Assembly (NCBI RefSeq): GCF_000284375.1
Contig: NC_017249.1
Span: forward strand, 9,143,385-9,207,384
Origin: Bradyrhizobium japonicum USDA 6
Lineage (GTDB): Bacteria > Pseudomonadota > Alphaproteobacteria > Rhizobiales > Xanthobacteraceae
DNA: 64,000 nt
Direction of reading: 5' to 3'
The translations under genes and the position numbers were made by a program. The notes under the pieces are model-generated. The model saw only the letters and a program-made list of their open reading frames with translations, ran no database searches and was not told the origin of the DNA. Shown here piece after piece: positions 18,595-26,965 of the stretch (position 1 is its first letter; each line of letters begins with the position of its first letter).

Positions 18595-19405
18595 ACTTTC
18601 GCCAGCGCGCCCGCGCTGCTTGCGGTGTGCGGGTTAGTCATAAAAGGCACTGGGTGCGCTCGCGATAGCTGACGAAAGGGTGACGGACTGTCTTGCTTCA
18701 ATCACGACCGACAGGCTGCCAGGACTCCAAGTCAGTCTCCGAAAGAGAGACCCCAGCACGGGCAGCATGCTGGGGCGAGACGTTGGGCTGACGCGAGCCA
18801 GAAATCGAGCCACGACTCGATCATTATGACCGTGTAAATGTAGAGCAGCATCACGCACCGGTCAAAATCGCACTGCATGACAGTAATCGGCGGTAGGATC
18901 TTCGTTCGCGCTTTGAGGTGCAATCCGAGCAAACGCGAGAAAACGGCAGTTGCTAATCGCGCATAAGCAAATCTCACGTCCTGAAAAACGACCAAGTTGC
19001 TATCGCAACCAAAGGCTGTCCACCGGAAAGAGACGGCTTCGCTCTCCGCAAATGTCCGGTGGTTGGCTAGGTGCGAGAGGTTTTACATCAAGCGACGTAA
19101 GGAGATTTGGGAGCAGGTGCAGGCAGAAATGGCCGTTGGAGAAAGTGCGAGAATTTCTCGCACTTTATCGAAGCCGAAACGGGCCGAGGGAATAAACAAT
19201 TCGCATCTGCAGCAGGCCATCTCCACTGGTGCCGGTGCGGCGAGTCTCCGCGCCGTAGCCGATTGGAACGAGCGCAAATCGTTTGACGAGCGCCGCCGCG
19301 CTGGCGGCCCTGAAGCTCCGTGTCGGGATGCGCAGGGCGGCCGGAAGGAAAAAGCGTTAGCTCGCGGAAGGGGGTCTTAGCCGTGGAGGCCGTCGCTAGT
19401 GGGGA
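18595..19405. other. Gap without a convincing gene
   Basis: An open + frame at 18997-19380 contains KEIWEQVQAEMAVGESARIS and might be the end of a small gene, but it lacks a credible start. Nothing else was recognised. Confidence 0.35.
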
Positions 19406-19690
19406 TCACGGGCACTCAGCCAGTGAAAGAAGATTGTCTGGCTGAACGCCGTCCGCCGTTGTCTTGATGTATTTGTGCCCGTTGTGTTCGGCCACGACCA
19501 CGCCAGCCATGAGTCCGTCTTCTTCGACATAGAACTCCCATTCGCCGCTTTCAATGTCTCTGATCGTCTGAACGACAGACTGCTTCCATTGACTTCCGTT
19601 TGAATATTCACCTCCGACACTTTCAATCCTCTCGTGGGGATTCATCCTGTCGGTCTTATTGATGCAGCGAACGCGTGCGAGTTTAACCAC
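19406..19690 (-). CDS. DUF3892-like small protein
   Basis: 94 residues from a GTG at 19690, chosen because GGAGAGAG lies just upstream and the paralogue at 60959 has the same arrangement. Text: VRCINKTDRMNPHERIESVG, WKQSVVQTIRDIESGEWEFY, HNGHKYIKTTADGVQPDNLL. This matches the DUF3892 pattern (CI.K..R..PHERI..VGG; ending LL.L.ECP). Function is unknown; three copies are present in this window (one truncated). Confidence 0.72.
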   Translation of the reverse strand: MVKLARVRCINKTDRMNPHERIESVGGEYSNGSQWKQSVVQTIRDIESGEWEFYVEEDGLMAGVVVAEHNGHKYIKTTADGVQPDNLLSLAECP

Positions 19691-19760
19691 AGGGCTCTCT
19701 CCTTCGTGCTGCAAAGGCTGGGTGACCAGTTTAGCGTTCAGTGGCGGCCCAGGCAGCCCA

Positions 19761-20026
19761 ACCAATCCTGGTAGGGGCCCGGGAGGCTTTTCGCCGATAC
19801 AACGCGAGGGCCCCCCGCGGGTTGATGCCCCCCCTCGGGGGCGGGGCGGTCAGTTTTGCAGCTCAAGGCGGTAAGGCTGACCACGGAAGTTAGTGGCGCG
19901 CGCGATAGGGACAGCGCTTCTTCGGTATGGAGGCGCCGAGTCACGTGGCCGCTAACTTCACCGCGGCGCGGGTGTGGCAGGGACAGCGTCGTTTCGCATG
20001 TTTCGCGACGCCGAGTCGCCCCCGCG
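19761..20026 (+). repeat. Y3-X2-X2b structured non-coding element
   Basis: Y3: ACCAATCCTGGTAGG...GCCGATAC, then GGTCAG and GGCTGACC arms. X2 (19889-19956): GTTAGTGGC/GCCGCTAAC outer stem with ATAGGGACAGCGC and GCGCCGAGTCACG. X2b (19963-20026): GGGACAGCGTCG paired with CGACGCCGAGTC, where inner-stem bases differ from X2 but still pair. Confidence 0.62.
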
Positions 20027-20276
20027 CCCCCCCCAGGACTGTTGGGCTCAAAAGGCCGATGAGCGCCGCGAGGAACGATTCTACTGGATATGCGCGCGCA
20101 TTACGCTAATTGATTTGGCCACATTTCCCCACTTAGGATTTGTGGCCGTCATCTGCATTTTTCTGATTCAGATAGTCGCACTTGCCGCCCTGGCCAGAAA
20201 ATATGCTGATGAGAACATCGCGATAGCGATCGACAAAATCATCGCATCGATTTGCGACAGGTTCGGGTGGAAGTAG
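19974..20276 (+). CDS. Small single-pass membrane protein, start uncertain
   Basis: The C-terminal part reads DLATFPHLGFVAVICIFLIQ followed by IVALAALARKYADENIAIAI: one membrane helix and a short amphipathic tail. The N-terminal ~25 codons overlap element X2b and may not be translated; no in-frame start with a ribosome site was found downstream. Confidence 0.4.
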   Translation: MAGTASFRMFRDAESPPRPPQDCWAQKADERREERFYWICARITLIDLATFPHLGFVAVICIFLIQIVALAALARKYADENIAIAIDKIIASICDRFGWK

Positions 20277-20288
20277 GGCGGCGAGATC

Positions 20289-20390
20289 CTATCCGTAAAA
20301 GCCAATCAAAAAACGGATAGCAAAAAACGCCCCTGCGACTACGGCTGCCGTGATGGCTATCGCGAAACCAACCCTAAAGCTTTCGCTCAT
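20289..20390 (-). CDS. 33-aa membrane peptide
   Basis: MSESFRVGFAIAITAAVVAG followed by AFFAIRFLIGFYG and a stop: a single hydrophobic helix with a polar start. CTAGGGGGAACTG directly precedes the ATG, a good ribosome site. It converges on the membrane-protein gene ending at 20276. The function is unknown. Confidence 0.5.
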   Translation of the reverse strand: MSESFRVGFAIAITAAVVAGAFFAIRFLIGFYG

Positions 20391-20594
20391 CAGTTCCCCC
20401 TAGGCCGCAGGCACATCCCCCTCCGAAATTGCGTCTGCGGCCTCCGCTGCGACGGTCCGCAATCATGCCGGTCACTGCGGTAGGTGTGCGACTACAAATT
20501 CTTGTAGTTGACCAGTTCGTGTTCTCTGGGCTCGAATTGCTGTCGAGCGGACCCTACGCCAGTCGCGAGCCCAATCGCCGGATGGATTGTAGCC

Positions 20595-20837
20595 ATGACG
20601 AATGAACCGGATGATCTCATCGGACGTATTGCTGAGATCGAACTAATTGCTGAGATCGAACTAAATGAATCGGCGGCGATCTGTGTTGAGCAGATGGACG
20701 ACGAAATCACGCTCGTCATTGCAAGCATTGTCGGCGTTCACTTCCAAGTGACAGTGGAGCAGGCGCTTGAGTTGTCGCGGGCCTTAGCTGTAGCTGCGGA
20801 GAATGCGGAAAAATTCCGTAAGTCAGCCAAGACGTAG
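20595..20837 (+). CDS. Small hypothetical acidic protein with tandem hexapeptide
   Basis: 80 residues from the ATG at 20595. It contains IAEIELIAEIEL, produced by an 18-base tandem duplication in the DNA, then AAICVEQMDDEITLVIASIV and a helical end. No family was recognised. It converges on the minus-strand gene at 20841. Confidence 0.5.
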   Translation: MTNEPDDLIGRIAEIELIAEIELNESAAICVEQMDDEITLVIASIVGVHFQVTVEQALELSRALAVAAENAEKFRKSAKT

Positions 20838-20840
20838 CGG

Positions 20841-21080
20841 CTACTTCTTAATCGAGTGCTCTTGCATAAACCGCGCGGCCCTAACGCGCGCTCGCTCCAT
20901 CATGTCTTCCTTCGCTTTCGCAGTGGCAAGCTCTGATTCAAGCCGCTCGAAGATCGGGAGATAGACTTCACCGCCTTGTGGCGACTGATCCATTAGGATC
21001 GCAAGACAATCCAAGCAACGCTCCAGTGTATCGACCGTGATTGGTTCGTCACTGCGGATCGCGAACCGTTTGGTCATCAT
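20841..21080 (-). CDS. Small hypothetical protein
   Basis: 79 residues (MMTKRFAIRSDEPITVDTLE; LAILMDQSPQGGEVYLPIFE; helical, charged end). Its start overlaps the stop of the AlpA-like gene at 21077 by four bases, so the two are coupled. Function unknown; likely belongs to the same phage-like regulatory operon. Confidence 0.55.
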   Translation of the reverse strand: MMTKRFAIRSDEPITVDTLERCLDCLAILMDQSPQGGEVYLPIFERLESELATAKAKEDMMERARVRAARFMQEHSIKK

Positions 21081-21319
21081 TCGCCTACGCTGTCCGCGTC
21101 AATAGGGAGCTTGCTCCGCTCCCACTCCAATAACTCGGATAGAAGCCAGAACCTGGTGCGGCCACCGAGGCGCGTCGACGGTTGCGGAAAGGCCGCATCG
21201 CGCATGCGCCGGAATAGCCAAGTGTTCGATACGCTGCCGTAGCGCTCGCGAACTTGCTTGGCGTTGAGATACTGATCTGTCGCGAGGGCGTTGAGATCAA
21301 CGGTCGACACGGGCGCCAC
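21077..21319 (-). CDS. AlpA/excisionase-like DNA-binding protein
   Basis: 80 residues. QYLNAKQVRERYGSVSNTWL, then FPQPSTRLGGRTRFWLLSEL and LEWERSKLP form the AlpA winged-helix pattern (site recognition, Pro-containing loop, W/F-x-L-x-E-L...W). Probably a regulator or excisionase of the local integrative element. First gene of a two-gene minus-strand operon. Confidence 0.75.
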   Translation of the reverse strand: MAPVSTVDLNALATDQYLNAKQVRERYGSVSNTWLFRRMRDAAFPQPSTRLGGRTRFWLLSELLEWERSKLPIDADSVGE

Positions 21320-21424
21320 CGAATCGTTGCTGCCGCCGCACGCTGGAATGGGAGTGTGGCTTTACAATAGGGCAGCACCCACATCCCTATGGACGCGCCG
21401 AAGCGCCCCGATAGGTGTGGGCAG

Positions 21425-21667
21425 CTAGGCCTTCGGTTTCGCCAGCCTCACACCAGGGCCGCCATCGATCGATTGACCATCTGCCAGGAAGATGGCGCCG
21501 GCAGATTCGAGGGCGGCGCGGATGGCGGCTATCGAATGACCCGGTGCCGTCGCGTCGGTCTCAACCCTCGTCACGGTGTTTCTGTGCACACCCGATTTCT
21601 CCGCAAGGTCTCGAACGGTCCAGTTCAACAAACCGCGCGCCGCCCTAATTTGTGCACTTGTCACCAT
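21425..21667 (-). CDS. XRE-family helix-turn-helix regulator
   Basis: 80 residues from MVTSAQIRAARGLLNWTVRD; LAEKSGVHRNTVTRVETDAT is the helix-turn-helix, and the end IRAALESAGAIFLADGQSID is typical of short rhizobial XRE proteins. An upstream ATG would extend through its own operator and is rejected. It is divergent from the 21711 gene, with repeated sequences between them that are probably its binding sites. Confidence 0.82.
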   Translation of the reverse strand: MVTSAQIRAARGLLNWTVRDLAEKSGVHRNTVTRVETDATAPGHSIAAIRAALESAGAIFLADGQSIDGGPGVRLAKPKA

Positions 21668-21716
21668 GGTTAATTCCTGTATAGTGCATTTGTCACCATA
21701 GAGGTGATAGATGCAC
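21653..21716. promoter_or_regulatory. Operator-like direct and inverted repeats between divergent genes
   Basis: GTGCACTTGTCACCATGG (21653-21670) and GTGCATTTGTCACCATAG (21684-21701) are direct repeats 31 bases apart. The second is also half of an inverted repeat: GTGCAT..TCACC and GGTGA..ATGCAC, spanning 21684-21716. They cover both start codons, fitting autoregulation by the XRE protein. Confidence 0.6.
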
Positions 21717-21992
21717 AATAAAGGAACCCGCCCAATGCTGCAAGCCGCCTCATTTCCGTCCGCTGAACGACCCACCACCCTTTCGCAGTTTCTCTACACC
21801 CATCGCCGATTGACCGACCTGGCCCGTGGGCCGCTTCCCAGCGAGATCGTTGAGGAGATGACCCACACCGCATGCGGAATTGCGGAGAGGATCCTTGAGG
21901 CGCCCGCCGCAGACTGGCGGGATCTGAGCAAGAAAGCCCTGCTGCTGCTCGACGAATTGCCCTACGAGCAGGAGTGGCTCGATCGTATGTGA
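21711..21992 (+). CDS. Small hypothetical protein
   Basis: 93 residues. It starts inside the inverted repeat; a second ATG at 21735 (MLQAASFPSAERP) is possible. Helical text LPSEIVEEMTHTACGIAERI and LSKKALLLLDELPYEQEWLD. No family was recognised. Divergent from, and probably controlled by, the XRE regulator. Confidence 0.5.
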   Translation: MHNKGTRPMLQAASFPSAERPTTLSQFLYTHRRLTDLARGPLPSEIVEEMTHTACGIAERILEAPAADWRDLSKKALLLLDELPYEQEWLDRM

Positions 21993-22457
21993 ATGCGGAT
22001 CGAAATTTGACCCCTCAATCAGTCTATCTCGTGGGCTAACGTCTTGATTTTTCAAGTGCCGGAAAAGTGACCCCGGCGCCGATCGGCGTCGGACCCCCGC
22101 GCCGATTCACAGAAGCATGCGAAAACCATCGAGGCTCGCGGCGAAGACGTTGTCCAGCCGCATCAAGAAGCCGGATATACGTCAGTAGTTGTGGCCGTCG
22201 ATCCTGATCAAGTCGGTCGTTGCAATCGGGCGGGGTCCATATGGGGTCCGGACGCCGATCGGCGTCCCAAGTGCTTGATGGGTCAATGTTCAGCGTCGAT
22301 TCACAAAGATGTTGGCTGGAGATAGTCCTCGCCGCGAAAGCTGGCCGTACGCCTCACCGATGAGGAGCAGTATTTTGTCTCTGAATCTTCGGTCTATCGG
22401 CTGTTGACGGCGAAGCGCGCAGGCACATGCGCCATGCTGTCTTGGCGCGGCAATTGT
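21993..22457. other. IS scars upstream of the effector gene
   Basis: Contains remnants resembling IS21-type ends (AAATTTGACCCCTCAATCAG near 22003; GATCGGCGTC words near 22080 and 22250). At about 22340-22410 on the + strand there is a piece of IS3-type OrfB: LAVRLTDEEQYFVSESSVYR, closely like the element at 47235. No intact gene was seen. Confidence 0.5.
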
Positions 22458-22486
22458 CGTCATCAGGTTCTCGACAGCTTCCCCAT
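22458..22486 (+). promoter_or_regulatory. tts box (TtsI-binding promoter element)
   Basis: CGTCATCAGGTTCTCGACAG followed by CTTCCCC closely fits the rhizobial tts-box consensus (about TCGTCAG-TT-TCGAAAGCT). It lies about 155 bases before the effector start and has the right orientation. TtsI, induced by plant flavonoids via NodD, activates type III secretion genes from such boxes. Confidence 0.8.
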
Positions 22487-22539
22487 TTAAGTTTAACAAA
22501 CATACAGGGCTGATCCCCTTGGAAGAACATCCGCTGCCG

Positions 22540-22671
22540 ATGCTCACGGTGCGTGCCTGCCGGCGCTGTAAAGGGCGGTTTGTTGCTGATTGCCCGGCAT
22601 GTCAGATCGATAGCCCAGGTTCATATTTGAAGAGGACGGATGGATTTCCCCTTGACCAAGTCGGTGCATGA
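22540..22671 (+). CDS. Possible 43-aa zinc-knuckle peptide overlapping effector start
   Basis: An ATG at 22540 opens a frame with MLTVRACRRCKGRFVADCPA followed by CQIDSPG, giving two CxxC pairs (CRRC, CPAC) as in small zinc ribbons. It ends 31 bases inside the effector ORF in another frame. It may be a leader peptide, a relic of another gene, or chance. Confidence 0.3.
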   Translation: MLTVRACRRCKGRFVADCPACQIDSPGSYLKRTDGFPLDQVGA

Positions 22672-25600
22672 ACAATCGGGCAGCACGGGTCCGCAAGAGA
22701 GCTCACCCGCGGCTCCGTCTGCAGCCGCGGCGACCTTTGAGCGGCAATTGAGAGAGATCAGCAGTTCAGGTGTGGGTGGTGGAGCAATGCCGGCCGCCGC
22801 TGCGCTGCAGCCGGCTCAATCAACGGAGGTTTTGATAGGGAGGCAGTGCAATCAGATCCTTTACTCCGAGGATGCTCGCCTTATCTCGGGGCTTGAGAAG
22901 GCCCTTACGAAGGGCGGGGCCGCCAAAGGCACCACCAATAACTATTTACGTGTTCTTCGCGGCTTTGGCCATTGGCTCTCCGCAAATAACAAAAAGGGCA
23001 TCTCTGCTCGGCTCGACGACAAAAAATCGCTGTCTCAAGATGCGCGCGAGTTCAGCGGAGAGGGTGAGCCCTGGAAACTTCTTACAGCAATAGGTCATCT
23101 CCGAAATTCGCAGTCGACCGGCGAAGTCGTGCCGATCACACGCCACGTTGAGGTAAATCCTTATCAGCAGGACGCGGAACTCATCAAAGAGTACCAAAAC
23201 GAAGTAGCGTCAGAGATGGGCAAGAGGGATGCAACCGCTCTTCGCAATTTCAGCGACTACCTGCGTGACAACAACAAGAAGGGTATTGTTGGTCGGCTTC
23301 GCGGCGAGTTGTTAAATGAAGATGTTAAGAGCTATAAGAAAGTCTCCGCTTTTCGTTCGAAAATCGGTGTCGCGCTGGATCGTCTCCGAAAATCGTCGGC
23401 CGGCGCTAAGGCGATGGATCTCGAGCGCAATATTGATCCCGAAGACGCGGCCCTGAAGGAGTCGAGGCAGGTCGGCGACGCCGCTGCGCAGCACAGTTCG
23501 TCGCAGAAAGCTGGCAGTTGGCCAGAGGAATTGCTTCCTGCGGAAGGCCATGATCAGAATTTGCTTTTGGGGCCGATGGACGAACCCGGCGCGTCGTCCT
23601 CGGCGCCGCAGCCGACTCAGTCAACTGGGATTTTGAGAGGGAGGAGGAGACGGCCTCTTTATCCCGAGGATGCTGCCCTTATTTCGGGGCTTGAGAAGGC
23701 CCTCATCAAGGGCGGGGCCGCCGAAGGCACCGCCAAGGACCATGTACGTACTCTTCTCAGCTTTGGCCAGAGGCTCTACGCAAATAACAAAGATCCCATT
23801 GCTGCTCGGCTCGACGACGAAAAGTCACTGACCGCTGATGCGCGCGAGTTGTTCGAAAAGCGTCCCGCGACACTCCATAGGGCAATAGACCATCTCAGGA
23901 CCTCGCGGTCGACGGGCGGAATCGTGCCGATCGCAGGCCGCACTGAGTTGCATCCTTATCCCCAGGACGCGGCACTCATCAAAGAGTACAAAAACGAAGT
24001 AGCGACAGATGCCGGCAAGAGGGATGCAACTGCTCTTCGCAATTTCAGCGACTACCTGCGTGACAACAACAGGCCGGGCATTGCTGCTGGGCTCGGCACG
24101 TCGTTTGATGGAGATGTCGAGAGCTATAGGAAGGTCGCCGGTGCTGATTCCAGGATTGGTGCCGCACTGGCTCGTCTCCGAAAATCGCAGGCCGGCGCTG
24201 AGGCGATGGAGCACGAGCGCCATATTGATCCCGAAGAGGCGGCCCTGAGGGAGTCGAGGCGGGTCGGCGACGCCGCTGCGCAGCACATTGCGTCGCAGAA
24301 GGGTGGCAGTTGGCCAGAGGAATTGCTTCCTGCGGAAGGCCATGATCAGGATTTGCTTTTGGGGCTGATGGATGAACCCGGCCCGTCGTCCTCGGCGCCG
24401 CAGTCGGCTCAGTCAACTTGGATTGTGATAGGGAAGAGGAAGCAGCCTCTTTATTCCGTGGATGCTCCCCTTATTTCGGGGCTTGAGAGGGCCCTCATCA
24501 AGGGCGGGTTCAGCAAATCCGCTGCCGAGCAGCACGGAGGTTCCCTTCGTAGCTTTAGCCGTTGGCTTTTCGCAAAAGAAAAACCGAGCATTCGTGATCG
24601 GCTCGACAATAAGTCGCTGACCGATGGCGGTGAGGTGCTCGAGTTCACCGGAGAGGGTAATCCAAAGAGACTCGTTCAGGCAATCGACTATCTCCGGACC
24701 TTGCGGTCGACGGGCGAAGTGCCGATCTCACGACGCGCTAAGCTGAATCCTCACCCCCAGAACGTGGCCTTTATCAATCCCGAAGACACGGTACTGATGG
24801 AGCCGAGGCGCGTCGACGCCGCCGCTGCGCAGCACAGCGCGTCGCAGGAAACTGGCCGTCGGCCAGAGGAGCTTCCCGCGGAAGGCCGCGATCAGGATTT
24901 GCTTTTGGGGCTGATGGACGAACCCCGCTCGTCGTCATCTCTCGAGCCAGCCGCGCGCCATGACCAGGCACCGGATCCCGGAGAGCCCGACCGCCAGCAG
25001 TCCCCGGACGAGCCGATGGCTGCGCTTGCCAGGAGCAACCGCCTGCCAAGCGAGGAGGTCCTCATCAACGATGAGCATGACACAGCTGAGTTGAGGCCAG
25101 CGAAGAGGCAGAGGACCCTAAACAATCCGCAAGGCGTTGCCGGCGAGCGGCAGCTGAGCGAGATCGCCAATTCAGGCGGCCAGCCGACACCGGCGCCTAC
25201 CCATCAACAGGGTACGTCGTCATGGGAGACGCAGCCGATGCTGCTGCGGAGCGGCTACGAAGATGTCACGGCGCCGCATGCGGTCGCGATGTACGTCGGG
25301 GGCGCCGCTGCGCAGCACAGCGCGCGGCAGCGAGCTGTCAGTCGGCCATTGGTCCTCCCGGAAGGTTACGATCAGGATCTGCGCTTAATGGTGGAAGACG
25401 GCCCATCGTGGCCCGAGGTTCCTCCTGAGCAGGCGCAGGACATAGTCCAAGCTGGGCAGGAACCTGCCCGGCCGACCGTGGAAGCAGCGCCAACGCACTC
25501 TGCCAGGGCTCGCTCAAATACCTACGGCGGTATTGAGGTGTCGTTTAATCCGAATTCGCCCGCATCATTTGAGTTGCGTGACAATGCTTGGAGCCCGGCG

Positions 25601-26965
25601 CCTGGCTTTCCGCCGCCGTTTGCCGGGCCGGTACCGGGGCATCACCAGGGCGCTCAACAGCTCGGCTCGCCGCAGGGGCTTTCTCCGGTGTCCGCCCACT
25701 CGGACGATGACGCTTTGGCGTGGTTGAGCGAGGAGCTTGCGCGGCAGATGCAAGAACCGGCATCACCATCAACTGCCAGGGCTCAGGATCTCTATCGTGG
25801 ATTTGAGGCACTCCTTGATCCGGATGTGGCCGAGTTGGATGACAGTGCTCACTTTGCGCCAGCGCCTTCTGCCAGGGCTTGCTCAGACACCTACGGCGGT
25901 CTTGAGGTATCGTTTAATCCGAATTCGCCCACATCATTTGAGTTGCGCGACAATGCTTGGAGCCGGGCGCCTGGCTTTCCGCCGCCGTTTGCCGGGCCGG
26001 TACCGGGGCATCACCAGGGCGCTCGACAGCTCGGCTCGCCGCAGGGGCTTTCTCCGGTGTCCGCCCACTCGGACGATGACGCTTTGGCGTGGTTGAGCGA
26101 GGAGCTTGCGCGGCAGATGCAAGAACCGGCATCACCATCAACTGCCAGGGCTCAGGATCTCTATCGTGGGTTTGGGGCACTGCTTGATCCGGATGCGGCC
26201 GAGTTGGATGACAGTGCTCACTTTGCGCCAGCGCCTTCTGCCAGGGCTCGTTCAGACACCTACGACGGTCTTCCATTGGTTGATCTGACCGCGCCCGCAC
26301 CGTCCCCATTGCGCGACGATATCGTGCGGCGGTTTCCGATCACCTCCTCCGATGCTCAGATCGGGGCGTTGAATCCGATAGCCTTGTCCCATAACCGCGG
26401 GCTGGTGCTCGAGGACACGGAATGGCTGGGCGACGAGCATATCCTCAGGGATTACCAGCTTCAGGAGCTGGATTTGCAGAGGAGCGATTCGGATCTCGCC
26501 GCCCGGACGCGGTTCGTAGATCCCCTCGAAGCGCTGCGGCTGCGCCTGGGCGCGGAGAGCGACGTGCTACGCGTATTCCATCGCATCGTCCATGATCGGC
26601 GTGATAACGATACAGCCGACTTCCTGTTGCTGCCAGTGAACGATGCCAGTGCTACGGACCGCGGCAGGCATTGGTCGCTGCTGTTCGTTGATCGCAGCAA
26701 CCGGCAACGGCCTGTCGCCTATCACTACGATTCCTACGGGAGATACAACGAGACGCATGCAAGACAACTCGCAGAAAGGCTGAACCTCGCCCTGCAGCCC
26801 GCCGGCATGGCCCAGCAGCAGAACACTTGTGATTGCGGCGTCTTTGTCGTGGACGGCACGCGGGAGCTGGTTAGGCAATTGGCGCAAGGACGGGAGCCAG
26901 ACCAGCTGAACCTCAGCAACGTCGTTGCCAATCGGCAGGCACTGCAAGCGCGACTCAGGGGTTGA
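22640..26965 (+). CDS. Large type III effector with C-terminal ULP/SUMO-protease (C48) domain, NopD/XopD-like
   Basis: 1,441 residues; AGAGGA precedes the ATG and a tts box lies upstream. Residues ~1-70 are Ser/Ala/Gln-rich, as in secretion signals. Residues ~75-715 carry two full and one half ~265-residue repeats, each of two similar helical halves (LRNFSDYLRDNNKKGI type). A Pro-rich middle has a basic AKRQR near 820, a candidate nuclear signal. Two 123-residue repeats span ~955-1200. The last ~140 residues form a C48 cysteine protease: His1344 (GRHWSLL), Asp1364 (HYDSYG), Gln1393 and Cys1399 (NTCDCGVFV), all retained. Such enzymes enter plant nuclei and remove SUMO. LRLRL near 1299 resembles an EAR motif but lies in the protease domain. 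Rhizobial relatives alter nodulation by host genotype; the exact name is not assigned. Confidence 0.88.
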   Translation: MDFPLTKSVHEQSGSTGPQESSPAAPSAAAATFERQLREISSSGVGGGAMPAAAALQPAQSTEVLIGRQCNQILYSEDARLISGLEKALTKGGAAKGTTNNYLRVLRGFGHWLSANNKKGISARLDDKKSLSQDAREFSGEGEPWKLLTAIGHLRNSQSTGEVVPITRHVEVNPYQQDAELIKEYQNEVASEMGKRDATALRNFSDYLRDNNKKGIVGRLRGELLNEDVKSYKKVSAFRSKIGVALDRLRKSSAGAKAMDLERNIDPEDAALKESRQVGDAAAQHSSSQKAGSWPEELLPAEGHDQNLLLGPMDEPGASSSAPQPTQSTGILRGRRRRPLYPEDAALISGLEKALIKGGAAEGTAKDHVRTLLSFGQRLYANNKDPIAARLDDEKSLTADARELFEKRPATLHRAIDHLRTSRSTGGIVPIAGRTELHPYPQDAALIKEYKNEVATDAGKRDATALRNFSDYLRDNNRPGIAAGLGTSFDGDVESYRKVAGADSRIGAALARLRKSQAGAEAMEHERHIDPEEAALRESRRVGDAAAQHIASQKGGSWPEELLPAEGHDQDLLLGLMDEPGPSSSAPQSAQSTWIVIGKRKQPLYSVDAPLISGLERALIKGGFSKSAAEQHGGSLRSFSRWLFAKEKPSIRDRLDNKSLTDGGEVLEFTGEGNPKRLVQAIDYLRTLRSTGEVPISRRAKLNPHPQNVAFINPEDTVLMEPRRVDAAAAQHSASQETGRRPEELPAEGRDQDLLLGLMDEPRSSSSLEPAARHDQAPDPGEPDRQQSPDEPMAALARSNRLPSEEVLINDEHDTAELRPAKRQRTLNNPQGVAGERQLSEIANSGGQPTPAPTHQQGTSSWETQPMLLRSGYEDVTAPHAVAMYVGGAAAQHSARQRAVSRPLVLPEGYDQDLRLMVEDGPSWPEVPPEQAQDIVQAGQEPARPTVEAAPTHSARARSNTYGGIEVSFNPNSPASFELRDNAWSPAPGFPPPFAGPVPGHHQGAQQLGSPQGLSPVSAHSDDDALAWLSEELARQMQEPASPSTARAQDLYRGFEALLDPDVAELDDSAHFAPAPSARACSDTYGGLEVSFNPNSPTSFELRDNAWSRAPGFPPPFAGPVPGHHQGARQLGSPQGLSPVSAHSDDDALAWLSEELARQMQEPASPSTARAQDLYRGFGALLDPDAAELDDSAHFAPAPSARARSDTYDGLPLVDLTAPAPSPLRDDIVRRFPITSSDAQIGALNPIALSHNRGLVLEDTEWLGDEHILRDYQLQELDLQRSDSDLAARTRFVDPLEALRLRLGAESDVLRVFHRIVHDRRDNDTADFLLLPVNDASATDRGRHWSLLFVDRSNRQRPVAYHYDSYGRYNETHARQLAERLNLALQPAGMAQQQNTCDCGVFVVDGTRELVRQLAQGREPDQLNLSNVVANRQALQARLRG
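22860..24790 (+). repeat. Long in-frame repeats in the effector (periods 798 and 792 bases)
   Basis: The word TTAT(C/T)TCGGGGCTTGAGA recurs at about 22881, 23679 and 24471. Each unit encodes a LISGLEKAL-type helical half and a DAALIKEY-type half, followed by a linker with EELLPAEGHDQ. The third unit keeps only its first half. Units differ at many positions, so duplication is old. Confidence 0.85.
25504..26241 (+). repeat. Near-identical 369-base tandem duplication in the effector
   Basis: Two 123-codon units from about 25504 and 25873, each with GFPPPFAGPVPGHHQGA, SAHSDDDALAWLSEELARQM and LYRGF.ALLDPD. A third partial start (SARARSDTYDG) follows. Very few differences indicate a recent copy event or ongoing conversion. 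Confidence 0.88.

Noticed and set aside
18997..19380. 127-codon + frame
   Set aside because: Part of it is protein-like, but there is no credible start, no homology I recognise and the end is Gly/Arg-rich noise; not listed as a gene.
22640..26965. LRLRL (EAR-like) motif near residue 1299 as a repression motif
   Set aside because: It lies in a probable helix of the protease domain, so the match may be accidental; mentioned only as a possibility.
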